A stretch of 64,000 bases of DNA from Anaerotignum neopropionicum. Its GTDB lineage: Bacteria; Bacillota; Clostridia; Lachnospirales; Anaerotignaceae. Positions 27,773 through 36,781 of this stretch are shown here, piece after piece. A program made the position numbers and the translations under genes. The notes below the pieces were generated by a model. The model worked only from the letters and a program-made list of their open reading frames with translations, had not been told where the DNA came from and ran no database searches. Position 1 is the first letter of the stretch. Each line of letters starts with the position of its first letter. The stretch covers positions 1-64,000 of the forward strand of contig NZ_LRVM01000001.1 in NCBI RefSeq assembly GCF_001571775.1, written 5' to 3'.

Positions 27773-29260
27773 ATGAAATATATCCTTTCTCTGGATCAAG
27801 GCACCACCAGCTCTCGTTCCATTTTGTTCAATCAGCAGGGACAGGCAGTTTGTACTGCCCAAAAGGAATTTACCCAATTTTATCCCCACCAAGGATGGGT
27901 AGAGCACGACCCCATGGAAATCTGGCAGACACAGCTGGAAACCGCCAGAGAGGTTTTGGAGAAAAAAGGTGTTTCCGCCGAGGAAATTGGCGCAATTGGC
28001 ATTACAAACCAAAGAGAAACCACGATTTTATGGGATAAGCGAAACGGCCGCCCCCTTTGTAATGGTATCGTTTGGCAATGCCGCCGCACCGCTCCTTTTT
28101 GTGATGCGCTAAAGGAACAGGGTTATACGGATTTTTTTCGTGAAAAAACAGGCTTACCCATTGATGCATATTTTTCGGCAACTAAAATTAAGTGGATTTT
28201 AGAAAATGTCCCCCACGCCAAGGAATTGGCGGCAAAGGGAAATCTGCTTTTTGGCACCATTGATACCTGGCTCATTTGGAACTTAACGGGGGGACAGGTG
28301 CATGCCACCGATTATTCCAATGCCTCAAGAACCATGCTTTTTCATATTCACAGCCTTTGCTGGGATAAAGAAATATTGGATTTATTGGAAATTCCCGAAG
28401 GTATTTTGCCTAATGTGGTTCCCTCTTCGGGCATTTTGGGGTACACCCTTCCTTCCCTTTTTGGCCATTCCATCCCCATTGCAGGCGTTGCAGGGGATCA
28501 ACAGGCAGCCTTGTTTGGTCAAGCCTGCTACTCCCCAGGTGCGGCAAAAAACACCTACGGTACAGGCTGTTTTCTGCTGATGAATACAGGGGATACCCCC
28601 GTCCAATCGAAAAACGGCTTGCTCACCACCATCGCTTGGGGCTTTGACAATAAAATCACCTATGCCTTAGAAGGCTCCGTATTTGTTGCAGGGGCAGCAG
28701 TTCAATGGCTGCGGGACGAATTGAAAATGATTTCCTCGGCAGCAGAAACAGAGGGCCTTTGCCATTCCGTTGAGGATACCTGCGGCGTTTATTTGGTACC
28801 TGCCTTTACAGGCTTGGGTGCACCCTATTGGAATCCCTATGCCAGAGGAATATTGACGGGCTTAACCAGAGGGGCAAACCGCGCTCATATTGTGCGCGCC
28901 ACCGTTGAGTCCATGGCATATCAAACCTACGATGTGCTTCACGCCATGGAGCAGGATGCAGACATTCCCTTAGCAGAGCTTCGGGTAGACGGCGGTGCCG
29001 CCGCCAATGCCTTTTTACTCCAATTTCAATCGGATATTACAGGCGTTCCTGTTTTGCGACCCTCTACACTGGAAACCACGGCTTTAGGTGCCGCATATTT
29101 GGCAGGGCTTGCCGTTGGCTATTGGGAAAACCTTACGGAAATCAGAAGAAATTGGCAAATTTCCTGTGTATTCTCCCCCAAACTATCAAAGGAAGGTGCG
29201 GAGGAAAAAAATAACGGATGGAAAAAGGCTGTAAACCAGGCCCTTTTTTACCATAATTAA
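27773..29260 (+). CDS. glpK: glycerol kinase
   Basis: A 495-residue FGGY-family kinase that phosphorylates glycerol to glycerol-3-phosphate. Signatures are [12 protein letters not shown] at the N terminus, [24 protein letters not shown] and the phosphate-binding [12 protein letters not shown]. The length is typical. AAGGAGG precedes the ATG. No glpF or glpA neighbour is present. The histidine often phosphorylated by the PTS in Firmicutes was not located with certainty. Confidence 0.97.
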   Translation: MKYILSLDQGTTSSRSILFNQQGQAVCTAQKEFTQFYPHQGWVEHDPMEIWQTQLETAREVLEKKGVSAEEIGAIGITNQRETTILWDKRNGRPLCNGIVWQCRRTAPFCDALKEQGYTDFFREKTGLPIDAYFSATKIKWILENVPHAKELAAKGNLLFGTIDTWLIWNLTGGQVHATDYSNASRTMLFHIHSLCWDKEILDLLEIPEGILPNVVPSSGILGYTLPSLFGHSIPIAGVAGDQQAALFGQACYSPGAAKNTYGTGCFLLMNTGDTPVQSKNGLLTTIAWGFDNKITYALEGSVFVAGAAVQWLRDELKMISSAAETEGLCHSVEDTCGVYLVPAFTGLGAPYWNPYARGILTGLTRGANRAHIVRATVESMAYQTYDVLHAMEQDADIPLAELRVDGGAAANAFLLQFQSDITGVPVLRPSTLETTALGAAYLAGLAVGYWENLTEIRRNWQISCVFSPKLSKEGAEEKNNGWKKAVNQALFYHN

Positions 29261-29316
29261 AACAACATATTGTGTATTTTTTATTTTTTCTTGCATTATG
29301 ACACAATATATGCTAA
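29260..29316 (+). promoter_or_regulatory. probable NrdR boxes before nrdD
   Basis: Two 16-mers resemble the NrdR box ACACWATATATWGTGT: one at 29260-29275 with core CAACATATTGTGT, nearly complete, and one at 29301-29316 beginning ACACAATATAT, complete only in its left half. Their starts are 41 bp apart, close to four helical turns, as seen for paired NrdR sites. They lie 77-130 bp before the nrdD start. The first overlaps the very end of the glpK gene region. Confidence 0.5.
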
Positions 29317-29392
29317 ATTTATAGTCAGTGATATTTATGGGATAACATCCCTTTCTATACCATTTATTGACTATAATAAGGAGGAAACAACT

Positions 29393-31510
29393 ATGTATGT
29401 AATCAAAAAAGATAATACCCACGAGCCTTGGAATGTCCAAAAAGTTGTGGTTGCTGTCAATAAATCCGCCTATCGCGCTCTGGTGAAGTTTACCAAAAGC
29501 GAGCTGGACTTTTTATGCAGTTATGTTGAAGAAAAAGCCCTTTCCTTAGGCAAGGAAGGCATCCCCATCGGGGAAATGCACAATATTGTTGAGTCTGCCT
29601 TGGAGCAGGTAAAGCCCGAGGTTGCGAAAAGCTATCGTGACTACCGCAATTATAAGCAGGACTTTGTAAAAATGCTGGACGAGGTCTATAAAAAAAGCCA
29701 ATCCATTATGTATATCGGAGATAAAGAAAACAGCAATACAGACAGCGCCTTGGTTTCCACAAAGCGCAGCTTAGTGTTCAATCAGCTAAATAAAGAGCTG
29801 TACCAGAAATTTTTTATGACCACCGAGGAATTGCAGGCCTGCCGTGACGGCTATATTTATGTCCACGATATGTCAGCCCGCAGGGACACCATGAATTGCT
29901 GCCTTTTCGATGTACAAAAGGTACTGGAGAACGGCTTTGAAATGGGAAACCTTTGGTATAACGAGCCAAAAACCCTCAATGTTGCCTTTGACGTTATCGG
30001 TGACATTGTTCTTTCTGCAGCAAGTCAGCAGTACGGCGGTTTTACTGTACCCTCCGTGGATCTGCTTTTGGAGCCTTACGCAGAAAAAAGTTATGAAAAA
30101 TTCTATCGCCGTTATATCGACATGGGGCTGACTCCAAAAATTGCCGACAAGGAAGCCATGGCGGATATTCTAAACGATTTCGAGCAAGGCTTTCAAGGCT
30201 GGGAATATAAATTCAATACCGTTGCCTCCAGCCGTGGGGATTATCCCTTCATTACCATGACCTTCGGCACAGGCACAGGAAAATTTGCAAAGCTTGGGTC
30301 AATTACCATGCTGAATGTGCGCAGAAAGGGCCAGGGCAAGAAAAATTGCAAAAAGCCTGTTCTCTTCCCTAAACTGGTATTTCTCTATGACGAAAACCTT
30401 CATGGAAAAGGCAAGGAATCCGAGGATGTTTTTGAAGCAGGCATTCTTTGCTCCTCAAAAAGCATGTACCCCGATTGGTTGAGCCTAACGGGCGATGGCT
30501 ATGTGGCGGATATGTATAAAAAATACGGCAGAATCATCAGCCCTATGGGTTGTCGTGCCTTTTTATCCCCTTGGTTTGAAAAAGGCGGCATAGAACCAGC
30601 AGATGAAGCAGACAAGCCTGTTTTTGTGGGACGCTTCAATATCGGCGCAGTAAGCCTGCATCTCCCCATGATTTATGCCAAGGCAAAACAAGAAAGTAAG
30701 CCCTTTTTCGACGTTTTAGACTACTATATGGAATTAATCCGCAATCTTCATATCCGCACCTATGCGTATTTAGGGGAATTGCGTGCCTCCACCAACCCCT
30801 TGGCATACTGCGAGGGCGGTTTTTACGGCGGAAATTTGCAGCTGCATGATAAAATCAAGCCCCTTTTGAAGGCTGCCACCGCCTCCTTTGGCATTACCGC
30901 CTTGAATGAGCTTCAATCCCTCCATAACGGCAAATCCTTAGTGGAGGATGGTCAATTTGCAATTGAAACGCTGGTGCATATTAACGAAAAGATCGCCCAA
31001 TTTAAAAAAGAGGACGGCAACCTTTATGCCATTTACGGCACCCCTGCGGAAAGCCTTTGCGGCTTGCAGGTAACCCAGTTTCGCAAAAAATACGGTGTCA
31101 TTGAGCACGTTTCAGACAGGCCTTATGTAAGCAATAGCTTCCATTGCCATGTCACAGAGGAACTTACGCCCATTGAAAAGCAAAACCTGGAAAATCGTTT
31201 TTGGGATTTATTTAACGGGGGGAAAATTCAGTATGTAAAATATCCCATTGATTATAATTTAGATGCCATTCGTTCCCTCATTCGTCGAGCAATGAAAATG
31301 GGCTTTTATGAAGGGGTCAACCTTTCTTTGTCCTATTGCGACGATTGCGGCCATCAGGAGCTGGAGATGGATGTCTGCCCGAACTGTGGGAGTCATAACC
31401 TTACAAAAATTGACCGCATGAACGGCTATCTTTCTTATTCCAGAGTAAAGGGCGATACCCGTTTGAACGAGGCAAAAATGGCAGAAATTGCAGAAAGGAA
31501 GAGTATGTAA
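29393..31510 (+). CDS. nrdD: anaerobic ribonucleoside-triphosphate reductase (class III)
   Basis: A 705-residue oxygen-sensitive glycyl-radical enzyme that makes dNTPs. An ATP-cone regulatory domain fills about residues 1-95 (MYVIKKDNTHEPWNVQKV). The C terminus carries a zinc site (C649, C652, C662, C665) and the radical glycine G678 in RMNGYLSY. The ATG at 29393 has AAGGAGG upstream; a longer frame starting at 29270 would begin among the NrdR-like sites and is rejected. nrdG follows after 3 nt and dut after that: a nucleotide-supply operon. Confidence 0.96.
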   Translation: MYVIKKDNTHEPWNVQKVVVAVNKSAYRALVKFTKSELDFLCSYVEEKALSLGKEGIPIGEMHNIVESALEQVKPEVAKSYRDYRNYKQDFVKMLDEVYKKSQSIMYIGDKENSNTDSALVSTKRSLVFNQLNKELYQKFFMTTEELQACRDGYIYVHDMSARRDTMNCCLFDVQKVLENGFEMGNLWYNEPKTLNVAFDVIGDIVLSAASQQYGGFTVPSVDLLLEPYAEKSYEKFYRRYIDMGLTPKIADKEAMADILNDFEQGFQGWEYKFNTVASSRGDYPFITMTFGTGTGKFAKLGSITMLNVRRKGQGKKNCKKPVLFPKLVFLYDENLHGKGKESEDVFEAGILCSSKSMYPDWLSLTGDGYVADMYKKYGRIISPMGCRAFLSPWFEKGGIEPADEADKPVFVGRFNIGAVSLHLPMIYAKAKQESKPFFDVLDYYMELIRNLHIRTYAYLGELRASTNPLAYCEGGFYGGNLQLHDKIKPLLKAATASFGITALNELQSLHNGKSLVEDGQFAIETLVHINEKIAQFKKEDGNLYAIYGTPAESLCGLQVTQFRKKYGVIEHVSDRPYVSNSFHCHVTEELTPIEKQNLENRFWDLFNGGKIQYVKYPIDYNLDAIRSLIRRAMKMGFYEGVNLSLSYCDDCGHQELEMDVCPNCGSHNLTKIDRMNGYLSYSRVKGDTRLNEAKMAEIAERKSM

Positions 31511-31513
31511 CCT

Positions 31514-32008
31514 ATGCGTTATCATAATATTACAAAGGATGATATGCTAAATGGCGAGGGACTTCGTGTTGTCCTTTGGGTTTCCGGCTGCGACCATGGC
31601 TGCAAGGGCTGTCATAACCCCATTACATGGGACCCAAACGGCGGTGTCCCTTTTGATGCGACAGCACAAAAGGAACTTTTTGAAGCCTTACGGCAGGATT
31701 ATATCAGCGGAATTACCTTTAGCGGCGGCGACCCCCTTTTTATGGGAAACCGAGAAGAAGTAACACGCTTAGCAAAGCAATTTAAGAAGCGTTTCCCCGA
31801 AAAAAGCACTTGGCTCTATACTGGCTATCGTTGGGAGGAAATCAGCGCCTTACCAGTGATGGAATATATTGATGTATTGGTTGACGGTCGCTTTGTAGAG
31901 GATTTAAAGAATCCAAAGCTTCATTGGAAGGGAAGCTCCAACCAAAGAATCATTGACGTACAAAAATCAATCAAGACCAGTTCACTATATCTTTATCAAG
32001 CAGAGTAA
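31514..32008 (+). CDS. nrdG: anaerobic ribonucleotide reductase activating protein
   Basis: A 164-residue radical SAM enzyme that installs the glycyl radical on NrdD. The iron-sulfur motif CDHGCKGC (CxxxCxxC) and the GGDPLF motif of SAM binding are present; the size is normal for NrdG. It begins 3 nt after the nrdD stop, with GGAAGAG as ribosome binding site inside nrdD, so the two are coupled. Confidence 0.96.
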   Translation: MRYHNITKDDMLNGEGLRVVLWVSGCDHGCKGCHNPITWDPNGGVPFDATAQKELFEALRQDYISGITFSGGDPLFMGNREEVTRLAKQFKKRFPEKSTWLYTGYRWEEISALPVMEYIDVLVDGRFVEDLKNPKLHWKGSSNQRIIDVQKSIKTSSLYLYQAE

Positions 32009-32023
32009 CAGAAAGGAAAACCT

Positions 32024-32458
32024 ATGGAAACCATTAGAATTAAATATCTCAGTGATAAAATCGAAAAACTACGCTATATCGACGGCAAATCCGACTGGAT
32101 TGACCTCCGAGCCGCTGAAAGAATCGAATTAAAGCAAGGAGAATTTCGCTTAATCCCCTTGGGTATTGCCATGGAGCTGCCCAAAGGCTTTGAGGCTCAT
32201 ATCGTCCCCAGAAGCTCCACCTTTAAAAATTTCGGCATTATCCAAACAAACCACTGTGGTATTGTGGATGAAAGCTATTGCGGAAATACGGACCAATGGT
32301 TTTTCCCCGCTTACGCCATGCGAGATACCGTCATTGAAGTAAACGACCGAATTTGTCAATTCCGTATTTTTGAGCATCAGCCAGCTATCTCCTTTGAGGA
32401 AACAGAAAATCTTGGCAATGAAAACCGAGGCGGCATCGGTTCTACCGGCAAGCAGTAA
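32024..32458 (+). CDS. dut: dUTP diphosphatase
   Basis: A 144-residue trimeric dUTPase. The five family motifs appear in order: [34 protein letters not shown] and the C-terminal [11 protein letters not shown]. It hydrolyses dUTP, limiting uracil in DNA and supplying dUMP. Motif 1 has Leu-Arg-Ala where many have DxGxD, so the family is the short clostridial form. It follows nrdG by 15 nt in the same operon. Confidence 0.94.
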   Translation: METIRIKYLSDKIEKLRYIDGKSDWIDLRAAERIELKQGEFRLIPLGIAMELPKGFEAHIVPRSSTFKNFGIIQTNHCGIVDESYCGNTDQWFFPAYAMRDTVIEVNDRICQFRIFEHQPAISFEETENLGNENRGGIGSTGKQ

Positions 32459-32482
32459 CTATTGAAAAGAGGCGTAAATACT

Positions 32483-33301
32483 GTGGGACGAAAATTATTT
32501 TGTGAAATATCTCCTTTGACATATGAAATTTCTAGACAAAAGTGTATTTTGGTACGCCATTTTAGAAATTGTATAAGCAAGGAAAAGTTTTCAAAAACAA
32601 AGTCCCTCAATCCATTGCCCTATAAAATATTTTACCATAACTCTTTTATGCGTCGAAAACTGGGCAATGTAAATATGGCACTTCAGGAAAATAAAGTTTC
32701 CAATCTTTCTCTGGCAGTACCCTTGGTGAATGGTGTATTAATTCGTCCCGGGGAAACCTTTTCTTTCTGGAAACTAATCGGCAATACCTCCAGTGCAAAA
32801 GGATATAAAACAGGCCTTGCCATTAAAAATGGCGGCGCATCCAAAGATATTGGCGGCGGCATGTGTCAATTTACAAACTTGATTCATTGGATGGTTCTGC
32901 ACACACCCTTGACGATTATGGAACGACATCACCATGACCAATTGGATTTATTCCCCGATTTTCATCGCCAAGTCCCCTTTGGCCTAGGCACCTCCATTGT
33001 TTATAATTATTTTGACTATCGATTTAAAAATAATACAACCTCTACATACCAAATTTTCATCTATCAAACGGAAGAACACCTCTGCGGAGAAATGAGGTCA
33101 AATCGGGAGCAGCCCTATCAATACCACATATATACTGAAGATGAGTTCTTTTCCAAAGAAAAGGATGGTGTGTACCGCAATGGCAATGTTTACCGTGAAA
33201 CCATTAACGCTAATACGCAGATTTGTAAAGAAAAATCCCTATTGCAAAAAAACCATGCAAAAGTAACTTATGATACCACAAATTTAGAAATCCGTGAGTA
33301 A
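32483..33301 (+). CDS. VanW family protein
   Basis: A 272-residue protein of the VanW family (PF04294), named after an accessory gene of vancomycin-resistance clusters, with no known biochemical role. It starts with the family pattern RKLFCEISPLTYEIS and contains RPGETFSFWKLIG and GGGMCQFTNLIHWM. The GTG at 32483 is chosen because GAGG lies 9 nt upstream and family members start there. It begins 24 nt after dut, so it is probably the last gene of that transcript. No other van genes are near. Confidence 0.9.
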   Translation: MGRKLFCEISPLTYEISRQKCILVRHFRNCISKEKFSKTKSLNPLPYKIFYHNSFMRRKLGNVNMALQENKVSNLSLAVPLVNGVLIRPGETFSFWKLIGNTSSAKGYKTGLAIKNGGASKDIGGGMCQFTNLIHWMVLHTPLTIMERHHHDQLDLFPDFHRQVPFGLGTSIVYNYFDYRFKNNTTSTYQIFIYQTEEHLCGEMRSNREQPYQYHIYTEDEFFSKEKDGVYRNGNVYRETINANTQICKEKSLLQKNHAKVTYDTTNLEIRE

Positions 33302-33319
33302 AAACATACTGCAATCAAA

Positions 33320-33353
33320 AAAGACTTTCCGTTTCTTTCGAAATCGGAAAGTC
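33320..33353. terminator. terminator between vanW-like gene and metQ side
   Basis: GACTTTCCG and CGGAAAGTC arms (33322-33351). The T-run is on the minus strand (TTTTTTGA), so it stops leftward... rightward transcripts get the hairpin without a good T-run. It separates the convergent vanW-like gene and metQ together with repeat copy B. Confidence 0.6.
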
Positions 33354-33580
33354 TCAGACAAAAGCCAAGAGCAAGACCTTGGGGACTTTGCCCCCAAACC
33401 TCCACAAGGGTTTCACCCTTGACCCTTATAAAACCGCATATTTATGCGGTTTTGTATAAAAGTTTTTGGTCTTGCTTTTTTCAAAAAGCAAGCAGGTTTG
33501 GGCGGTGCCCAAGGTCTTTCTCTTTCTTTGCCGGCTGCCCTATCTTGGGCAGTGAGGGGCGGCGCCCAAGGTCTTTCTCT
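33353..33580. repeat. intergenic mosaic repeat, copy B
   Basis: Same orientation as copy C. In order: TTGGGGACTTTGCCCCCAA hairpin, CCACAAGGGTTTCACCC, AAAACCGCAT/ATGCGGTTTT hairpin (33425-33452), AAAAGTTTTTGGTCTTGC core, CTTGC-T6/A5-GCAAG block, then two GGGC-loop-GCCC hairpins each followed by AAGGTCTTTCTC. It lacks the ~60-bp block of copy C that carries GCTGTCC...GGACA. Confidence 0.75.
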
Positions 33581-33582
33581 TT

Positions 33583-34440
33583 TTAGAACGTGGGCTTTAC
33601 TGCACCGCCGTATGTATTGTTGATGTATTCCGCCACGGTCTGGCTGTTTAATACCTCAAGCAAAGTAACCAATTCAGGTCTTGTTTCATCTCCCGCTCTT
33701 ACCGCAACAATATTAGCATAGGTTGTGGCCGCCAAGGAATCAGCCGCCTCAATTGCCAAAGCATCCTCTGTTTCCAAGCCGTTTTGCATTGCATAGTTGC
33801 CGTTGATTACCGCAATAGCCAAATCCCCGATGGACAAAGGCAGCTGCGCTGCTTCCATCTCAATAATTTCAATATTCTTAGGATTTTCCTTAATATCTAA
33901 CTTCGTTGCAGCAATTCCTGCCGCACGGTCAAGCTTAATCAAACCGTTTGCTTCAAGCAATAACAATGCGCGTCCACCGTTAGTGCCGTCTGCGGGAATA
34001 CCAACCTTTGCTCCGTCAGGCAAATCAGCCAAATCTGTCACACCTGTGCTGTAAATACCCATGGGTTCGTAGTGAACAGCGCCTAAGCTTACAAGGGTTG
34101 TGCCGTGCTCCTGATTAAAGAAATCAAGATAAGGTACATGCTGGAAATAGTTTGCATCCAAATCTCCGCTGTCCAAAGATAAGTTGGGTAGCACATAATC
34201 CGTAAATTCAACGATTTCCAAATTAATCCCCTTTGCTGCCAATTCTTCCTTTGCCGCATTCAATATCTCTGCGTGTGGTGTGGGGGAAGCCCCGATTTTC
34301 AATGTCACTGCTTCTGCTTGTGTTTCTTTGTTTTCAGTTGCGCCTGCATTTGCATCTACCGCTTCATCTGTTTTACTGCCGCAGCCTGCAACACCCACCG
34401 CCAGAGCACCTGTTAATAATAATGCTAAAAATTTCTTCAT
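33583..34440 (-). CDS. metQ: methionine ABC transporter substrate-binding lipoprotein
   Basis: A 285-residue NlpA/MetQ family lipoprotein that binds methionine outside the membrane. The signal peptide MKKFLALLLTGALAVGVAGC ends in a lipobox whose cysteine will be lipidated. The mature part has KIGASPTPHAEIL at its start, typical of MetQ. A GAGGAGG site precedes the ATG at 34440. It is the third gene of metN-metI-metQ. Confidence 0.96.
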   Translation of the reverse strand: MKKFLALLLTGALAVGVAGCGSKTDEAVDANAGATENKETQAEAVTLKIGASPTPHAEILNAAKEELAAKGINLEIVEFTDYVLPNLSLDSGDLDANYFQHVPYLDFFNQEHGTTLVSLGAVHYEPMGIYSTGVTDLADLPDGAKVGIPADGTNGGRALLLLEANGLIKLDRAAGIAATKLDIKENPKNIEIIEMEAAQLPLSIGDLAIAVINGNYAMQNGLETEDALAIEAADSLAATTYANIVAVRAGDETRPELVTLLEVLNSQTVAEYINNTYGGAVKPTF

Positions 34441-34503
34441 AATACATTTCCTCCTCATTTTCCTCTTTTTTTCATGCTAATATATTGAAACCTATGTTTA
34501 GGT

Positions 34504-35163
34504 TTACAAACGTTTATCCGTTCTCTTTGCAATTTGCATACCAAATTCCTGCAAAACCTGTACAATGATCACAAGCAAAACTACCATGACATACATAATA
34601 TCTCTTTGTCCGCGGTGAACGCCATAATTGATTGCGATTGCACCCAAACCGCCGCCGCCAAGGAAACCAGCCATTGCAGAATAGCCTAAAATCGTTGTCA
34701 CTGCGATGGCACTACCCACCAATAGGGAGGGCTTCGCCTCGGGAATCAGTACCTTTACCAAAATTTGCAGAGGGGAAGCTCCCATAGACTGTGCCGCTTC
34801 AATGACACCTTTCTCCACTTCTTTTAAAGAGGATTCCACCAATCTGGCAATAAAGGGTGCCGCTGCAACCAAAAGCCCAACAATGGCAGCCTTCGGCCCG
34901 ATTGTGGTACCGACAGCCAGCTTAGTAAACGGCATGATGGTAACAAACAAAATCAAGAACGGTACTGAGCGCACAATATTAATAATTATCCCTAAGGTTT
35001 GATGAACAATTGGCATGGGCCGAACCCCTTCCCCATCCGTCATAACCAAGATCAACCCCAAGGGCAGACCGATAAGATAGGCAAAAAAGGTGGAAATCAA
35101 TGTCATATAAATACTTTCCCAAAATGCAACACCAACTAATGCCATCATTCCCTCTTTAAACAT
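34504..35163 (-). CDS. metI: methionine ABC transporter permease
   Basis: A 219-residue MetI permease with five or six membrane segments and the ABC-contacting EAA loop (IEAAQSMGASPLQIL). It forms the membrane channel with MetN2 and MetQ. Its ATG overlaps the end of metN by 8 nt, indicating coupled translation. metQ starts 63 nt after it. Confidence 0.96.
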   Translation of the reverse strand: MFKEGMMALVGVAFWESIYMTLISTFFAYLIGLPLGLILVMTDGEGVRPMPIVHQTLGIIINIVRSVPFLILFVTIMPFTKLAVGTTIGPKAAIVGLLVAAAPFIARLVESSLKEVEKGVIEAAQSMGASPLQILVKVLIPEAKPSLLVGSAIAVTTILGYSAMAGFLGGGGLGAIAINYGVHRGQRDIMYVMVVLLVIIVQVLQEFGMQIAKRTDKRL

Positions 35164-36175
35164 AGTGAACCTCCTCTACCTCAACTTCTCTTTCTCTTAA
35201 ATACGCCAGCATCTTTTCTCTCATTTCCTTATCCTCGGGCAATTGAATCATCATTTGCCCATACACCCTGCCGTCCAACATACGGGTGTTTCCCGAAAGT
35301 ATATTCGCTACGGCATTACATTCCACCATCATGCCGCCTAAAATTGGATCGCCGGAAATACCGCCTCGAAATACCACGCGATAGCAATTTTCCATTGGTC
35401 CTTCAAGGGCTTCTCGCCTTGCCCCTTCATGATATACAAGCTCTCTGCCCGGCTGGGTTTTGGGTGCGCGGAAGATTTCCTCCACACCGCCCATTTCTGC
35501 AATTTGCCCATCATCAATAATGGCAACCCGATTGCAAATTTCCTGTATTACACTCATTTCGTGGGTAATCACCACAATGGTAATGCCCAAGCGTTCATTA
35601 ATATCCTTTAACAACCGCAAAACCCCTGCCGTTGTGTTGGGGTCAAGGGCACTGGTTGCTTCGTCACACAAAAGTACCTTGGGCTCTGTTGCCAAGGCTC
35701 TGGCGATGGCCACCCTTTGCTTCTGCCCCCCCGAAAGCTGAGAGGGATACGCGCCTAGCCTTTCCCCTAAGCCAACCAAATCCAATAATTCCTCGGCTCT
35801 CGCCCTTGCCATTTCCTTGGGCACTCCTGAAATTTCCAAGGGAAAGCACACATTTTCTAACGCCGTCCGTTGCATTAACAAGTGAAACTGCTGAAAAATC
35901 ATCCCCATGGAATGACGCTGCTGGCGCAATTCCTTTTCCGGCAAACAGGTTAGCTCCGCTCCATCTAAGTACACTCGACCCTTTGTTGGTCGTTCCAATA
36001 AATTGATACAGCGCACCAATGTACTTTTTCCTGCACCGCTCATTCCGATAATTCCAAAAACTTCGCCTTTTTCAATTTGCAAATCAATCTCCTTTAGCAC
36101 CTCCAAGGAACCTCTTTTTTGCGGAAAGCTTTTTGAGATGCCCTCCAAGTGAATCATAATTTCCTTCTTTTCCAT
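35156..36175 (-). CDS. metN: methionine ABC transporter ATP-binding protein
   Basis: A 339-residue ATPase: Walker A GMSGAGKST, signature LSGGQKQR, Walker B VLLCDEATSALD, then a C-terminal NIL domain of about 80 residues (GRVYGQMMIQLPEDKEM) that senses methionine and inhibits transport in known MetN. The ATG at 36175 has AGGTGG and AAGG upstream; an earlier frame would add 15 residues without a site. First gene of metNIQ, transcribed through a T-box leader. Confidence 0.96.
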   Translation of the reverse strand: MEKKEIMIHLEGISKSFPQKRGSLEVLKEIDLQIEKGEVFGIIGMSGAGKSTLVRCINLLERPTKGRVYLDGAELTCLPEKELRQQRHSMGMIFQQFHLLMQRTALENVCFPLEISGVPKEMARARAEELLDLVGLGERLGAYPSQLSGGQKQRVAIARALATEPKVLLCDEATSALDPNTTAGVLRLLKDINERLGITIVVITHEMSVIQEICNRVAIIDDGQIAEMGGVEEIFRAPKTQPGRELVYHEGARREALEGPMENCYRVVFRGGISGDPILGGMMVECNAVANILSGNTRMLDGRVYGQMMIQLPEDKEMREKMLAYLREREVEVEEVHYV

Positions 36176-36249
36176 ATCCTTACCACCTTTTCTTTTCCCA
36201 AGCTTTAAGAAAATATCCATAAACAGCCCCCGGCAGGCTTTGTTTTATC

Positions 36250-36562
36250 CAATAAAAAAACTCTCCTCCCTAAGACATTTCTGTCAAAGGGACGAGAGCA
36301 TACGCGTCGTGATACCACCCTAATTTACCATAGCTTCACAGCTACAGCCTCAATAAGTACGGGCAACATTTTTCTGCCGATACTCCGTCGCTATCACGGG
36401 CGCTCCCGTCGCAGCCTAAAGGTAAACCCTCTCGGTGCGCAGCTCCAAGACCATCTTCCACCTTTTTTGAATCTTCTCCCTCTCAGCTTTATGGGAGATT
36501 CTCTGTAAAACCATCCAAGATGTACTCTTCTTTTCTCAGCCTTTTTCAATCTAGTTAAGTTA
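36250..36562 (-). promoter_or_regulatory. T-box riboswitch, methionine specifier
   Basis: On the minus strand the leader shows the T-box sequence GGGTGGTATCACG (about 36308-36322) of the antiterminator. The terminator, CTCTCGTCCC paired with GGGAGGAGAG plus seven T residues, covers about 36251-36298. In Stem I the AGTAC loop-E motif is followed at the far side by GGAAGATGGTCTT, aligned with CGAAAGGCATTCTT of Bacillus glyQS, which places ATG as specifier. Uncharged tRNA-Met would thus switch metNIQ on. The bulge TGGT fits the ACCA end of tRNA-Met. Confidence 0.9.
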
Positions 36563-36567
36563 TCCTT

Positions 36568-36595
36568 ATTATACAAATTTCTTTTTGTTTGTCAA
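36568..36595 (-). promoter_or_regulatory. metNIQ promoter
   Basis: TTGACA-like -35 (36590-36595) and perfect TATAAT -10 (36568-36573), 16-bp spacing, just before the T-box leader. Upstream, 36600-36780 is AT-rich and holds nothing recognisable. Confidence 0.85.
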
Positions 36596-36781
36596 TGGAA
36601 ATCTTTTTTCATTTTCAAAGGAAACACTCATTTCCATCATCAATTTGCACAAAAATACCCATTGTTTTTGTAGGTTTATACAAAACTTCAAATAAACACA
36701 ACGGCTTAAATGATTATAAAACATTTTTTTATACTTATTTTCAAGTATATTCTGCATAATGTTCATAAATAATTCACAATT

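Noticed and set aside
36394-36562. SAM riboswitch (S-box) before metN
   Set aside because: The T-box motif, specifier loop and terminator are found instead; no S-box consensus seen.
36394-36576. A 60-residue minus-strand frame
   Set aside because: It lies within the T-box leader RNA, which explains the sequence.
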